Shown: in pieces, positions 50,006 to 59,460 of the stretch
Layout of the letters: each line of letters opens with the position of its first letter
Numbering within the stretch: the first letter of the stretch is position 1
Origin: DASUHT01 sp038230835
Lineage (GTDB): Bacteria > Actinomycetota > Thermoleophilia > Gaiellales > JAICJC01
Assembly: GCA_038230835.1 (NCBI GenBank)
Contig: JBBRMM010000002.1
Location: 124,001 to 188,000, forward strand
DNA: 64,000 bases
Direction of reading: 5' to 3'
Notes under the pieces: model-generated
Told to the model about the DNA's origin: nothing
What the model saw: the letters and a program-made list of their open reading frames with translations, nothing else
Database searches by the model: none
Program-made: the position numbers and the translations under genes

Positions 50006-51376
50006 TCACGTCATGGTATCGAGGATGGCGGCGACGTCTCCCACCGTCGTCCTCGGGTTGATGACCGCGAACCGGGTCACGATCTCGCCCTGGTGCGTGG
50101 TCGGCGTGACGAATGCGAATCCGTCGGCCAGCATGCGTGCGCTCCACCGGTCGTAGTCCTCGGGCGTCCAGCCCACGCGTTTGAAGACCACGACAGACAG
50201 ATCGGGATCGTTCAGCAGCTCGAGCTGGGGTCGCCGCCGGATCTCGTCGGCTGCCGCTCGGGCGACCGTCAGCGTGGCCTCGATGGCGCGCGTGTACGCG
50301 TCCGTGCCGTGGGCCGCCAGCGAGAACCAGAACGGCAGGCCGCGCGCGCGCCGTGAAAGGTGGATGGCGTAGTCGGAGGGGTTCCACTCGCTGTCGTTCT
50401 GGATCGGGTCGAGGTAGCCGGCGGTCTGGGTGTGCGCGGCGCGGGCCAGCTCCGGGTTTCGGTAGAGCAGCGCGCAGCAGTCGAAGGGGGCGAACAGCCA
50501 TTTGTGCGGGTCGACGATGAAGCTGTCCGCCTGCTCGATCCCGGCGAACTTCGGACGCACCGACGGTGCCGCCAGCGCGGCGCCCCCGTACGCTCCGTCG
50601 ACGTGCATCCACAGGCCGTGCCGGCGGCACACCTCCGCCACCCCGGTGAGGTCGTCGATCACGCCCACGTTGGTCGTGCCGGCCGTGGCAGCGACCGCGA
50701 ACAGACCTTCGTGCCCCGCTTGGGCGATGGCCGCGTCGAGCGCCTCCCCGGTCAGGCGGCCACGGGCGTCCGGCGTGACACCCAGCACGTCCACATCCAT
50801 GACCTGTGCGGCCGAGGTGATCGACGAGTGGGCCTGATCGGTGGCCGCGATCCGAAGCCTTGGCGGCCGCTCGGCGCGGCCGGCCAGGTACGTATGACGG
50901 GCCGTGACCAGCGCCGAAAGATTGCCCATGGTGCCGCCTTGCACGAAGCACCCGCCGGCGCCCGCCGGCAGCCCGGCAACGTCGACCAGCCAGCGCAGAG
51001 CCTGGTTTTCGGCGTACACGGCCCCCGCCCCCTCCAGCCAGCTGCCCCCGTACACCGACGACGCGCCGACCACCAGGTCGAACAGGGTCGCCGCCTCGGT
51101 GGGCGCGGCTGGGATGAACGCCAGGTACCGCGGGTGGTCGACCGAGACCGTGGCGTGGGCGAGGACGTCGGTGAAGACTCGCAGCGCCTCGGGGCCGCCG
51201 AGTCCCTCGGCGGTGATCGTTTGACCGGCCGTGGACTCGAGCTCCCGGGGGGATCGCGGGCCGTCCAGCGGCACCGGGTTCATGCGCAGCCGATCGCGAG
51301 CGTACCCGAGGATCGACTGCGCCAGACGCTCGGTGGCGTCCGTGTAGCGGTGCATGGAGGAGGGGTCGATGCCCAT
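50006..51376 (-). CDS. PLP-dependent group II decarboxylase (aromatic amino acid/glutamate decarboxylase family)
   Basis: A 456-residue group II PLP decarboxylase. Seen: FIPAAPTEAATLFDLVVGA, the PLP phosphate area QGGTMGNLSALVTARH, ATAGTTNVGVIDDL, HVDGAYGGAAL (Asp for the ring nitrogen), and the Schiff-base Lys in VDPHKWLFAPFDCCALL. It decarboxylates an amino acid to an amine or, in some relatives, aspartate to beta-alanine. Its place between recR and lysC hints at an aspartate-related substrate, but this is only inference. Confidence 0.9.
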   Translation of the reverse strand: MGIDPSSMHRYTDATERLAQSILGYARDRLRMNPVPLDGPRSPRELESTAGQTITAEGLGGPEALRVFTDVLAHATVSVDHPRYLAFIPAAPTEAATLFDLVVGASSVYGGSWLEGAGAVYAENQALRWLVDVAGLPAGAGGCFVQGGTMGNLSALVTARHTYLAGRAERPPRLRIAATDQAHSSITSAAQVMDVDVLGVTPDARGRLTGEALDAAIAQAGHEGLFAVAATAGTTNVGVIDDLTGVAEVCRRHGLWMHVDGAYGGAALAAPSVRPKFAGIEQADSFIVDPHKWLFAPFDCCALLYRNPELARAAHTQTAGYLDPIQNDSEWNPSDYAIHLSRRARGLPFWFSLAAHGTDAYTRAIEATLTVARAAADEIRRRPQLELLNDPDLSVVVFKRVGWTPEDYDRWSARMLADGFAFVTPTTHQGEIVTRFAVINPRTTVGDVAAILDTMT

Positions 51377-51382
51377 GGCTGC

Positions 51383-51973
<591 letters not shown>

Positions 51974-52003
51974 GGGGAGCGAGGATTGCCGGTCGGGCGG
52001 GGG

Positions 52004-52318
52004 CTACATACCCGGCAGGCCGAGGCCCCCCAGTTGGCCCATCATCTTCTGCTGCTGGAGTTGCTGGGCCGCGGTGATCGCCCCGTTCACGGCGCTCACG
52101 AGCAGATCCTGGAGCATCTCGGGGTCGTCGGGGTCGATGGCTTCCGGCTTGATCAGGATCTCGGCGATCTCCAGCGCACCGGTCGCCTTGACCGTGACCG
52201 CCCCACCGCCTGCCGAGTGCTCGACCACGACGGTCTTGAGCTCCTCCTGAGCCTGCTCCATCTGCTGCTGCATCTTGCCCAACTGGGCCATCATCTTGCT
52301 CGGATCGATCTTCGTCAT
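52004..52318 (-). CDS. ybaB: YbaB/EbfC family nucleoid-associated protein
   Basis: A 104-residue YbaB/EbfC: KMMAQLGKMQQQMEQAQEEL, TVKATGALEIAEILIKPEAI and MLQDLLVSAVNGAITAAQQL; the C-terminus is Gly/Gln/Leu-rich (QKMMGQLGGLGLPGM). It forms a tweezer-shaped dimer that binds DNA. ATG 52318 overlaps the dnaX stop (ATGA). The frame is open upstream through dnaX, which is not coding in this frame. Confidence 0.93.
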   Translation of the reverse strand: MTKIDPSKMMAQLGKMQQQMEQAQEELKTVVVEHSAGGGAVTVKATGALEIAEILIKPEAIDPDDPEMLQDLLVSAVNGAITAAQQLQQQKMMGQLGGLGLPGM

Positions 52319-53940
52319 CGTCGCGGCTCCTCGATCTCGCGGGCGTCGAACGTCTCCTTGACCTGGGTTAGGAACTCGTCCTCTGACAGGGTGGCGGGCG
52401 GCTCCTCGGCCGGCGCCGGCTCGACGGCCGCGTGATCCGCCACGCTCAACCTGACCGGTACCGGGCCGCCTGCGGCCAGCGCCACCACGGCCGACAGGAT
52501 CTCGCGGTTCGCGGGGCTGTCGGCGCTCGTGCGCTGGAAGGCCTTGGAGGTGGGGAACGAGATCACCAGCACGCCGTCGTCGGCCTCGATCGAGGTCGCG
52601 TGCTGCACCAGCGCACCGAGCGACTGCGAGCGGCTCCAGATCTCGGGCAGCACCTGCTCCCGCCAGCGCGCGGCCGCCCTGGCCGGATCGGGCCCGGCGC
52701 CCGCGGCCGGATGCTCGCCGGCCGTCTCTGGGCGCGCGGGGGCGGAAGCCTCGGGGCCGGCCGTGGCCGCGCCGGCAGGCGACCTCTCGGGCGGTGTCGC
52801 CGGGCCGCTTGCCTCCAGCCGCGCCACCCTCTGCTCGAGTGCCTGCAGGGACAGCTCGGCGGACGGCCGGCAGATCTTGACCAGTGCGAGCTCGAGCGGC
52901 AGGCGGGGATCGGCCCCCTCCCGCACCTGGTCGAGCACGTCGCGCAGCATGTCCACCAGCCGGTGGACGGTGGCCGGCGGAGTGCGCCGGGCCTGATCCG
53001 TGAGCCGTGCGCGCTCGTCGTCGGTGACCGCGAGCTCCGGCGGGAGTGCACCCATCTCCTGGCACAGGAACAGGGCCCGTAGGTGTCCCAGCAGATCGGT
53101 GACGAGACCGCCGAGGTCGGCTCCGGACTCGGCCTGGTCGGCGAGCAGCGTCAGACAGCCTGCGGCGTCAGCGGCGGCTACCCGGTCGAGCGCGGCGAAC
53201 AGCACCTCGCCGTCCGCGGTGCCCAGCAGGTCGCGCACGTCGGCCACGCCGACTCGCCCGCTGCACGCGGTGGAGAGCTGATCCAGGGTGGAGACGGCAT
53301 CACGGAAGCTGCCGGCCGCGGCTCGGGCGATCAGTCCGACTGCGGCGGGGTCGATGTCGATCCGCTCGGCCTCGGCGATCCCGTGCAGCACCGCGCCGAT
53401 GTCGGGCAGGCCCGGGCGGAAGAATACGAACCGTTGGCAGCGGCTGCGAATCGTCGGCAACATCGCCTGCATCTCCGTCGTGCAGAGCACGAACACCACG
53501 TGCTCAGGAGGCTCCTCGAGCGTCTTCAGCACCGCGTTGGAGGCTTCCTTGGTGAGCATGTGAGCCTCGTCCACGATGTACACCTTGCGCCTGCCCTGGG
53601 CCGGGCGCAGCGCCACCCGGTCGCGGATCTCGCGGATGTCGTCGATCCCGCGGTGGCTGGCGGCGTCCATCTCGATGACGTCGATCGATGTCGCGTCATG
53701 GATCGATCGGCATGCCTCGCACACCTTGCACGGGGTGGTGGTCGGACCCTGCTCGCAGTTGAGGGCCTTGGCGAGGATCTTCGCCATCGAGGTCTTGCCC
53801 GTCCCGCGTGGCCCGGCGAACAGGTATGCATGCGCGACGCGGTCGGACTCGATGGCGTTGCGCAGCGTGCGCACGACGTGCGGCTGGCCCACCACCTGGT
53901 CGAAGTCCTGCGGTCGATGGGTGCGGTAGAGGGCGGACAC
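52315..53940 (-). CDS. dnaX: DNA polymerase III subunits gamma and tau
   Basis: A 541-residue clamp loader subunit: HRPQDFDQVVGQPHVVRTL, Walker A FAGPRGTGKTSMAKILA, zinc module CKVCEACRSIH, Walker B VYIVDEAHMLTKEAS, sensor 1 VFVLCTTEMQAMLPTIRSR, then domain III and a Pro/Ala-rich linker with a short tau-like tail. No obvious slippery A-run for a frameshifted gamma form was seen. GTG 53940 is preceded by TAAGCT and six bases, so the operon may begin with a leaderless gene. Confidence 0.94.
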   Translation of the reverse strand: MSALYRTHRPQDFDQVVGQPHVVRTLRNAIESDRVAHAYLFAGPRGTGKTSMAKILAKALNCEQGPTTTPCKVCEACRSIHDATSIDVIEMDAASHRGIDDIREIRDRVALRPAQGRRKVYIVDEAHMLTKEASNAVLKTLEEPPEHVVFVLCTTEMQAMLPTIRSRCQRFVFFRPGLPDIGAVLHGIAEAERIDIDPAAVGLIARAAAGSFRDAVSTLDQLSTACSGRVGVADVRDLLGTADGEVLFAALDRVAAADAAGCLTLLADQAESGADLGGLVTDLLGHLRALFLCQEMGALPPELAVTDDERARLTDQARRTPPATVHRLVDMLRDVLDQVREGADPRLPLELALVKICRPSAELSLQALEQRVARLEASGPATPPERSPAGAATAGPEASAPARPETAGEHPAAGAGPDPARAAARWREQVLPEIWSRSQSLGALVQHATSIEADDGVLVISFPTSKAFQRTSADSPANREILSAVVALAAGGPVPVRLSVADHAAVEPAPAEEPPATLSEDEFLTQVKETFDAREIEEPRR

Positions 53941-53946
53941 CGTCGC

Positions 53947-53952
53947 AGCTTA
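53947..53952 (-). promoter_or_regulatory. -10 element (TAAGCT) of leaderless dnaX promoter
   Basis: TAAGCT on the minus strand is six bases before GTG 53940, between dnaX and the SRP RNA gene; no ribosome site is visible. Confidence 0.45.
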
Positions 53953-54015
53953 ACCGCGCATGGAGCGGACCGGCTACCGATGGCCGCCTGCCCGCTCCAT
54001 GCGCAAGCCGAAGTG

Positions 54016-54290
54016 ACCGTGCACCCGCCTCTGTGACGACGAACCCGGGCGGTGTGCGGGACGCCGGCTCCTGCCAGGCTCGCCCACGGCACCCGGTCGA
54101 CGTTGCTTAGCGCTGCTTCCTTCCGGACCTGACGCGGTTCGCAAGCCTCCGTTGCGTGGGACCTGGCGATCGACACCAAACGCTCGCACCCTGTCCCGAA
54201 CCCATCGCCCCGCGGGCGGGGATTCAGCCCGGCTAGAGCGGATTGCCGGAGGAGGGTACCGCTAGCTCCCCGCTTAGCACGGCCAGCGTG
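54016..54290 (-). ncRNA. ffs: Signal recognition particle RNA, large bacterial form
   Basis: On the minus strand the conserved helix 8 sequence GTCAGGTCCGGAAGGAAGCA (around 54132-54112) marks an SRP RNA. Upstream, GCCGTGCTAAGCGGGGAG, GCAATCCGCTCTAGC and GAATCCC match the Alu domain of the Bacillus 6S-like scRNA, and the 3' part ends in GGTGCACGGT like Bacillus. So this is the about 275-base form, not the about 100-base 4.5S form. Ends are estimated from pairing and similarity, within about 10 bases. It lies just upstream of dnaX, as in Bacillus. Confidence 0.88.
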
Positions 54291-54313
54291 ATCCTACCAG
54301 TTTCGCCGACCGG

Positions 54314-54742
54314 TCAACCCGGTGCCGTGGCCCGTTCCTCAGCTTCGCGCAGCTTCCGGGCGAGGCCCTTGGCGACCTTCACCGCGATCCCGGGGTACTG
54401 ATCCAAGAGCGGAGTGAACTGCCACGCCGTGAGGCCCAAAACGCGCATCGGCGACTCCGCGATCACAGACGCGGTGCGCCGGGCAGTCTCGTCCAGCAGC
54501 GCGACCTCGCCGAACGACGCGCCGGGGTTGAGCGTCGCCAGCCGCTCCCCGTGCGCCTCCACGCGTGCCGTTCCGTCGGCCACCACGAAGAAGCCGACGC
54601 CGGTCTCGCCCTCGGTGACGATCGCATCGCCGGTGTCATAGTGGCGTTCCTTGGCCGCCTGGGCAACCGCGCCCAGCTCCTTGACCGACAGCCCTTCGAA
54701 CAGGCCCACGCGCCGCATGATCTCGATTCGTTCGTCGGACAC
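54314..54742 (-). CDS. Cyclic nucleotide-binding domain protein (CRP-like, without HTH)
   Basis: A 142-residue stand-alone cNMP-binding domain: LFEGLSVKELGAVAQAAKER, DAIVTEGETGVGFFVVADGT, and the phosphate-binding cassette GASFGEVALLDETARRTASV. The Glu and Arg that contact cAMP in CRP (GE...R) are present. There is no DNA-binding domain, so it may bind a partner. GTG 54742 follows GAGGTG with six-base spacing; ATG 54814 is further upstream without a ribosome site. Confidence 0.85.
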   Translation of the reverse strand: MSDERIEIMRRVGLFEGLSVKELGAVAQAAKERHYDTGDAIVTEGETGVGFFVVADGTARVEAHGERLATLNPGASFGEVALLDETARRTASVIAESPMRVLGLTAWQFTPLLDQYPGIAVKVAKGLARKLREAEERATAPG

Positions 54743-54859
54743 CGAATACACCTCGCTTGTCGGAAGAGCTCGTCTCGGGGCTCGTAGTCTCCCGAACCGA
54801 GCGCGGAAAGGCAAGTCGGAGGATGCCGGGCGGCCGGTGCTGGCATACTTCGCGTGCCT

Positions 54860-54949
54860 GGAGAGGTGTCCGAGTTGGCTTAAGGAGCGCGACTGGAAAT
54901 CGCGTAACGGGGGTTTCCTCGTTCGCGGGTTCGAATCCCGCCCTCTCCG
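54860..54949 (+). tRNA. tRNA-Ser (anticodon GGA)
   Basis: Acceptor arm GGAGAGG pairs with CCTCTCC, followed by discriminator G. The anticodon loop CTGGAAA gives GGA, flanked by GCGCGA/TCGCGT arms. A long variable arm typical of serine tRNA is present, and the T-arm has GGTTCGAATCC. Length is 90 bases; CCA is not encoded. Its position upstream of the SRP RNA and dnaX resembles Bacillus. The 190-base gap downstream (54950-55140) shows no gene. Confidence 0.95.
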
Positions 54950-55140
54950 TCCTTTCGCGCGCAGGGAGGAGGATCTGTTTGAGCCGAGCGCGCTCGCGGC
55001 CCGCGGGTCAACCTCGGCACGTCTCGAGTGTCACCCTCCGAAGCGTGGGCGGGAGCCCTCACGGTGACGTCACGGTTCGCCGCAGCCGTCTCACGGCGCC
55101 ATCACGACGCCGTTCGGCCCGAGTGCAGGACGAGCCCGCG

Positions 55141-55827
55141 TCAGTCCCGCAGCCGGTAACCAACTCCGGTCAGCGTCTCGATCGCCTTCCGCGGCACGCC
55201 GTGCGCCTCGAGCTTGTCACGCAGGCGTCCCATGTGCGTGCGCAGGAGTTGCATCTCCTGGGCGTAGCCGGGCCCCCACACCTTGCGCAGCAGCATCTGG
55301 TGGGTGAGCGGCCGCCCGTCCGCCAGGGCCAGCTCCTTCAGGAGGTCGAACTCGGTCGGGGTCAGGTGCACCTCGGTGCCGCCGGCGGTGACCACCCGCC
55401 GCGGCAGGTCGACCGCGAGCGGGCCGACCGTGACCATGCGGTCGCCGGGCACCGCCCCCTCGGAGCGCCGCAGCAGCGCACGCACGCGAGCCAGCAGCTC
55501 GCCGATCCCGAATGGCTTGGTCAGATAGTCGTCAGCGCCCGCGTCCAGCGCGCGGATCTTGTCCTTCTCCTCGCCCAGCGCCGAGATCAGGAGGATCGGC
55601 GCGGTCAACCAGTCGCGCAGCTGGCGGCACACGTCGGCGCCGTCGGCGTCGGGCAGCATGAGGTCGAGGATGATCAGGTCGGGCGGTGTCAGCGCGGCGG
55701 CGGTCAGAGTCTCCTCGGCGGTTGTCGCGGTGCCCACGCGGTAGCCCGCCTTGGTCAGCGTCACCTCGAGCGCGCGGCGGATGGGCCGCTCGTCGTCGGC
55801 GACCAGGATACGTGGCTCTCCGCTCAG
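55141..55827 (-). CDS. OmpR/KdpE-family response regulator with likely CTG start
   Basis: A 228-residue response regulator. Receiver domain: RILVADDERPIRRALEVTL, phospho-acceptor Asp in LIILDLMLPDADG, Thr/Lys switch in DDYLTKPFGIGELLARVRA. A winged-helix DNA-binding domain of OmpR type follows (VHLTPTEFDLLKELALADGR, LLRTHMGRLRDKLE, ETLTGVGYRL). Close to KdpE. In the frame, only CTG 55827 sits in a good place: AAGGAG seven bases upstream and a CTGA overlap with the kinase stop. The next ATG (55911) would bury 84 bases inside the kinase gene. Confidence 0.85.
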   Translation of the reverse strand: MSGEPRILVADDERPIRRALEVTLTKAGYRVGTATTAEETLTAAALTPPDLIILDLMLPDADGADVCRQLRDWLTAPILLISALGEEKDKIRALDAGADDYLTKPFGIGELLARVRALLRRSEGAVPGDRMVTVGPLAVDLPRRVVTAGGTEVHLTPTEFDLLKELALADGRPLTHQMLLRKVWGPGYAQEMQLLRTHMGRLRDKLEAHGVPRKAIETLTGVGYRLRD

Positions 55828-57260
55828 CTCCCGGCTCCTTGCGGGGGTGCGGGGACCGCGAGCACGAACCGGCTGCCGCTGCCTTCCGCCGTCTCCAGTC
55901 GGAGCGTGCATCCGTTGGCGGCTGCAAGTCCGCGCGCGATCGCCAGGCCGAGCCCCGAGCCGGCCACGCCCGGTGGGCGGCCGGAGCGGTAGAACGGTTC
56001 GAAGATCCTTTCCGCGTCGGCCGCCGCGATACCCGGCCCATGATCGCTGACGGCAATCTCGACGCTGGGTGGCCGGTGTGCCACCGACACGTGGACCGCC
56101 TCGCTGGTGGGCGAGAATTTGAGGGCGTTCTCGACCAGGTTCACGATCACCCGCTCGAGCTGGGAGTCGTCACCACGGACGAGCGGCACGTCGTGACCGA
56201 GCTCGATCCGGATCCTGGACTGCGGGCCTGCGCGGCTGACACCCTCGACCGCCGCCTCGACCAGCTCGCGCGGGTCGAGCCAGTCGTCGGCCGGCTGGAG
56301 CGCGCCGGCCTGCAGACGGGAGAGGTCGAGCAGGTTGTCAACCATCCTGCTCATCCTCGCACCCTCGTCGACGATCGTCTCCTGGAGCTCGCGCTCGTCG
56401 TCGTCCAGGTTGGCGTAACGCAAGCCGCCCGCGGCCGCGGTGATGGCCATCAACGGCGAGCGCAGGTCGTGGGAGACGGCACGCAGGAGGGCGGTCTTCA
56501 GCTCGTCCGAGCGGGCCAGCGCCGCGGATGTGACCTGTGCCCGCTGGCGGCGCTCACGCTCCTCGCCGAGGGCGAGCAGGCCGGCCAGGTTCCCAGCGAC
56601 CCGCCGGGCTTCGGGCGACTCGAGCGCGCCGCTCGAGCCACCGCTCACCTGCAGCACCCCGATCGTGCGCTCGTTCAGGACCAGCGGCAGACCCGGTCCG
56701 CCCGCACCGCGCACGATGTGCCCGCCCTCTGCGCCCAGCGCGCGCGCCGCCTGGTCTGCGAGCGCGGGCAGCACCTCGTCGAGGTCGTCGGCCGTGGCCA
56801 CCAGGGTCGCGAATGCCTCCCCGAGGGTCGCCTCGGCCGCCCGCCTGGCCGCCTCGTCGCGGCCCCGTCGTTCCCGGGCGGCCAGGTTGCTGGTGACGAG
56901 GGCGGTGGCCACGAACGCGCCCAGGGACAGCCAATCGCTGGACGAGTTGATGGCCAGTGTGTGGGCCGGCGGCAGGAAGAAGAAGTTGAAGGCCAGTGCG
57001 GACGCGACGCTCGTCGCCAACCCCCACCCGAGGCCGTAGAGCGACGAGGCTCCGAGCACCCCGACCAGGTAGAACACGCCCGCGGACTGCACGGGGACGG
57101 TGGGTGTGACGATCGCAACCACCACGCTCGAGAGCCCGACCAGTCCGGCGGCGAACAGGAGCGCACCGAGTTGTGATGTGCGCACCGCGTGCATGTGGGC
57201 GGCAGCCGCAGAACGTGGCGGCACAACCCCAGGCGCGGTGGCTGGCTGTTCGGCTGCCAC
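55824..57260 (-). CDS. KdpD-like sensor histidine kinase (DUF4118 type)
   Basis: A 478-residue kinase: four N-terminal transmembrane helices of the KdpD/DUF4118 type (LGALLFAAGLVGLSSVVVAI to LALNFFFLPP-like region), a GAF domain (LVATADDLDEVLPALADQAA), HisKA with the phospho-His in LLRAVSHDLRSPLMAITAAA, and HATPase (VNLVENALKFSPT, SDHGPGIA, GSGLGLAIARGLAA). The KdpD universal-stress N-domain is missing, and no kdpFABC genes are near. GTG 57260 is favoured because GACAAT lies exactly six bases upstream; ATG 57195 is an alternative. Confidence 0.85.
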   Translation of the reverse strand: MAAEQPATAPGVVPPRSAAAAHMHAVRTSQLGALLFAAGLVGLSSVVVAIVTPTVPVQSAGVFYLVGVLGASSLYGLGWGLATSVASALAFNFFFLPPAHTLAINSSSDWLSLGAFVATALVTSNLAARERRGRDEAARRAAEATLGEAFATLVATADDLDEVLPALADQAARALGAEGGHIVRGAGGPGLPLVLNERTIGVLQVSGGSSGALESPEARRVAGNLAGLLALGEERERRQRAQVTSAALARSDELKTALLRAVSHDLRSPLMAITAAAGGLRYANLDDDERELQETIVDEGARMSRMVDNLLDLSRLQAGALQPADDWLDPRELVEAAVEGVSRAGPQSRIRIELGHDVPLVRGDDSQLERVIVNLVENALKFSPTSEAVHVSVAHRPPSVEIAVSDHGPGIAAADAERIFEPFYRSGRPPGVAGSGLGLAIARGLAAANGCTLRLETAEGSGSRFVLAVPAPPQGAGS

Positions 57261-57266
57261 ACGGGG

Positions 57267-57272
57267 ATTGTC
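57267..57272 (-). promoter_or_regulatory. -10-like element (GACAAT) six bases before the kinase GTG
   Basis: GACAAT on the minus strand with N6 spacing to GTG 57260 suits the leaderless pattern and decides the start. The rest of the 57273-57527 gap, which must also hold the sigma factor promoter, shows no clear signal apart from a TTATAA at 57399-57404. Confidence 0.35.
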
Positions 57273-57527
57273 GCACGCGGGGACGGAAGTCCCACCGCGG
57301 GGGATGACGGCGGCTCGGAAAGCTGTTACTATCGTGTTACAAGCTGTCAGCCGGCGGTGGTCGGCCGGCCCGGGAATACGCTTCCAATGTTCGCCGTTTA
57401 TAAGGTGAAGAGGTAGGTGCGCCCGGGTTGCAAGACACGGCCCACTCACGCCCCTACGGGTCCCATGAGCAACGATTTACGCCTCCGGCGCTGTCAGCGC
57501 ACGGATGCGAACGACTGAAAGAGAGCG

Positions 57528-58586
<1,059 letters not shown>

Positions 58587-58595
58587 CCCACTGAG

Positions 58596-58624
58596 GCGTA
58601 TGCACGGCCCAGCCGTGCATACGC
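58596..58624 (+). terminator. Strong hairpin after the sigma factor gene
   Basis: A perfect 13-base stem, GCGTATGCACGGC with GCCGTGCATACGC, closes a CCA loop nine bases after the stop codon. Likely intrinsic terminator without a U-tract. Confidence 0.7.
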
Positions 58625-58670
58625 GAGGCCGGTGGCAACTCGCCGGCCTGCTCGCCCGCGTCTCAACTCT

Positions 58671-58733
58671 GTGCCGGTTCTGTGTCCCGGTCCGTACGGG
58701 GTCTGACCCCGGGGTGGGGTGGGGGTGGGGTGG
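58671..58733 (-). repeat. Dispersed intergenic repeat, copy 4 (long form, inverted)
   Basis: Read on the minus strand it gives ACCCCACCCC, then GGGGTCAGACCCC, GTACGGACCG, and GGACACAGAACCGGCAC, matching copy 3 (28424-28480) over about 57 bases with few changes. It lies between the sigma factor terminator and rnhA. Confidence 0.65.
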
Positions 58734-58751
58734 CGCGACCTTGACGCATGG

Positions 58752-59207
58752 TCAGGCGTGTTGTCGGGCCGCGGCCCGGTCGCGCTCGATCACGGCCAGC
58801 TCATCGGCGCGCTCGTTCCAGCGCACTCCCGTGTGGCCCTTGACACGCTTCCACGTCACCCTGTGGCGGGCCACCTCGACCGCGAGCTGCTCCCACAGGT
58901 CGCGATTCTTGACCGGCTGCTTGGAGGCTGTGCGCCAGCCGTTTCGCCGCCAGGCGTCGATCCAACCTTTGGTGAACGCACCCTCCACGTACGAGGAGTC
59001 GACGTGGACGACGACGTCTACCGGGCGTGTGAGCGCCCGCAGCCCTTCGATCACCGACAACAGCTCCATCCGGTTGTTGGTGGTGTCGGGGTCGCCGCCG
59101 CTGAGCTCCCGCGCATGACCGTTCCAGCGCAGCACCGCTCCCCACCCGCCCGGCCCGGGATTCCCCGAGCAGGCGCCGTCCGTCCACAGTTCGACAGGTC
59201 CGCTCAC
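58752..59207 (-). CDS. rnhA: Ribonuclease HI
   Basis: A 151-residue RNase HI with all catalytic acids: Asp in LWTDGACSGNPGPGGWGAVL, Glu in NNRMELLSVIEGLRAL, Asp in VHVDSSYVEG, and Asp in NERADELA; the His loop GHTGVRWNE is present. It cuts the RNA of RNA-DNA hybrids. GTG start, with TAGCGT seven bases upstream. It ends just after the copy 4 repeat. Confidence 0.94.
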   Translation of the reverse strand: MSGPVELWTDGACSGNPGPGGWGAVLRWNGHARELSGGDPDTTNNRMELLSVIEGLRALTRPVDVVVHVDSSYVEGAFTKGWIDAWRRNGWRTASKQPVKNRDLWEQLAVEVARHRVTWKRVKGHTGVRWNERADELAVIERDRAAARQHA

Positions 59208-59271
59208 GGCCGGGACGCTACACGTGAACGGGCGGATTTCCGGCAGTGGCCTGGACGCTGGTGCGCGAATA

Positions 59272-59282
59272 TGATTGAATCA
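59272..59282. promoter_or_regulatory. TGATTGAATCA palindrome upstream of the glycosidase genes
   Basis: A perfect 5-1-5 palindrome in an AT-rich patch, rare for this genome, 179 bases before the GH114 ATG. GAAA-containing repeats follow it (GATGAAACATCTGAAAACGG). It could be an operator for a carbohydrate-responsive regulator; none is encoded in view. The rest of 59208-59460 has no gene. Confidence 0.35.
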
Positions 59283-59460
59283 GGATGAAACATCTGAAAA
59301 CGGACATGAAAGGGGGTCGAACCGCACTCGTGCTGGCTGCGCTCGGGCTGCCGCCCCAGCGCACGCCACTCCCCACTCGCAGGTGTCGGCGGGGGGCGGA
59401 GAGTGATGAACAGCGCGCGCTTCGACACGCAGTCCGTGCCCACCGGGTGAAGGAGAAACA

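Noticed and set aside
52315..53940. Programmed frameshift in dnaX giving gamma
   Set aside because: No A-rich slippery run followed by a hairpin was seen in the C-terminal half.
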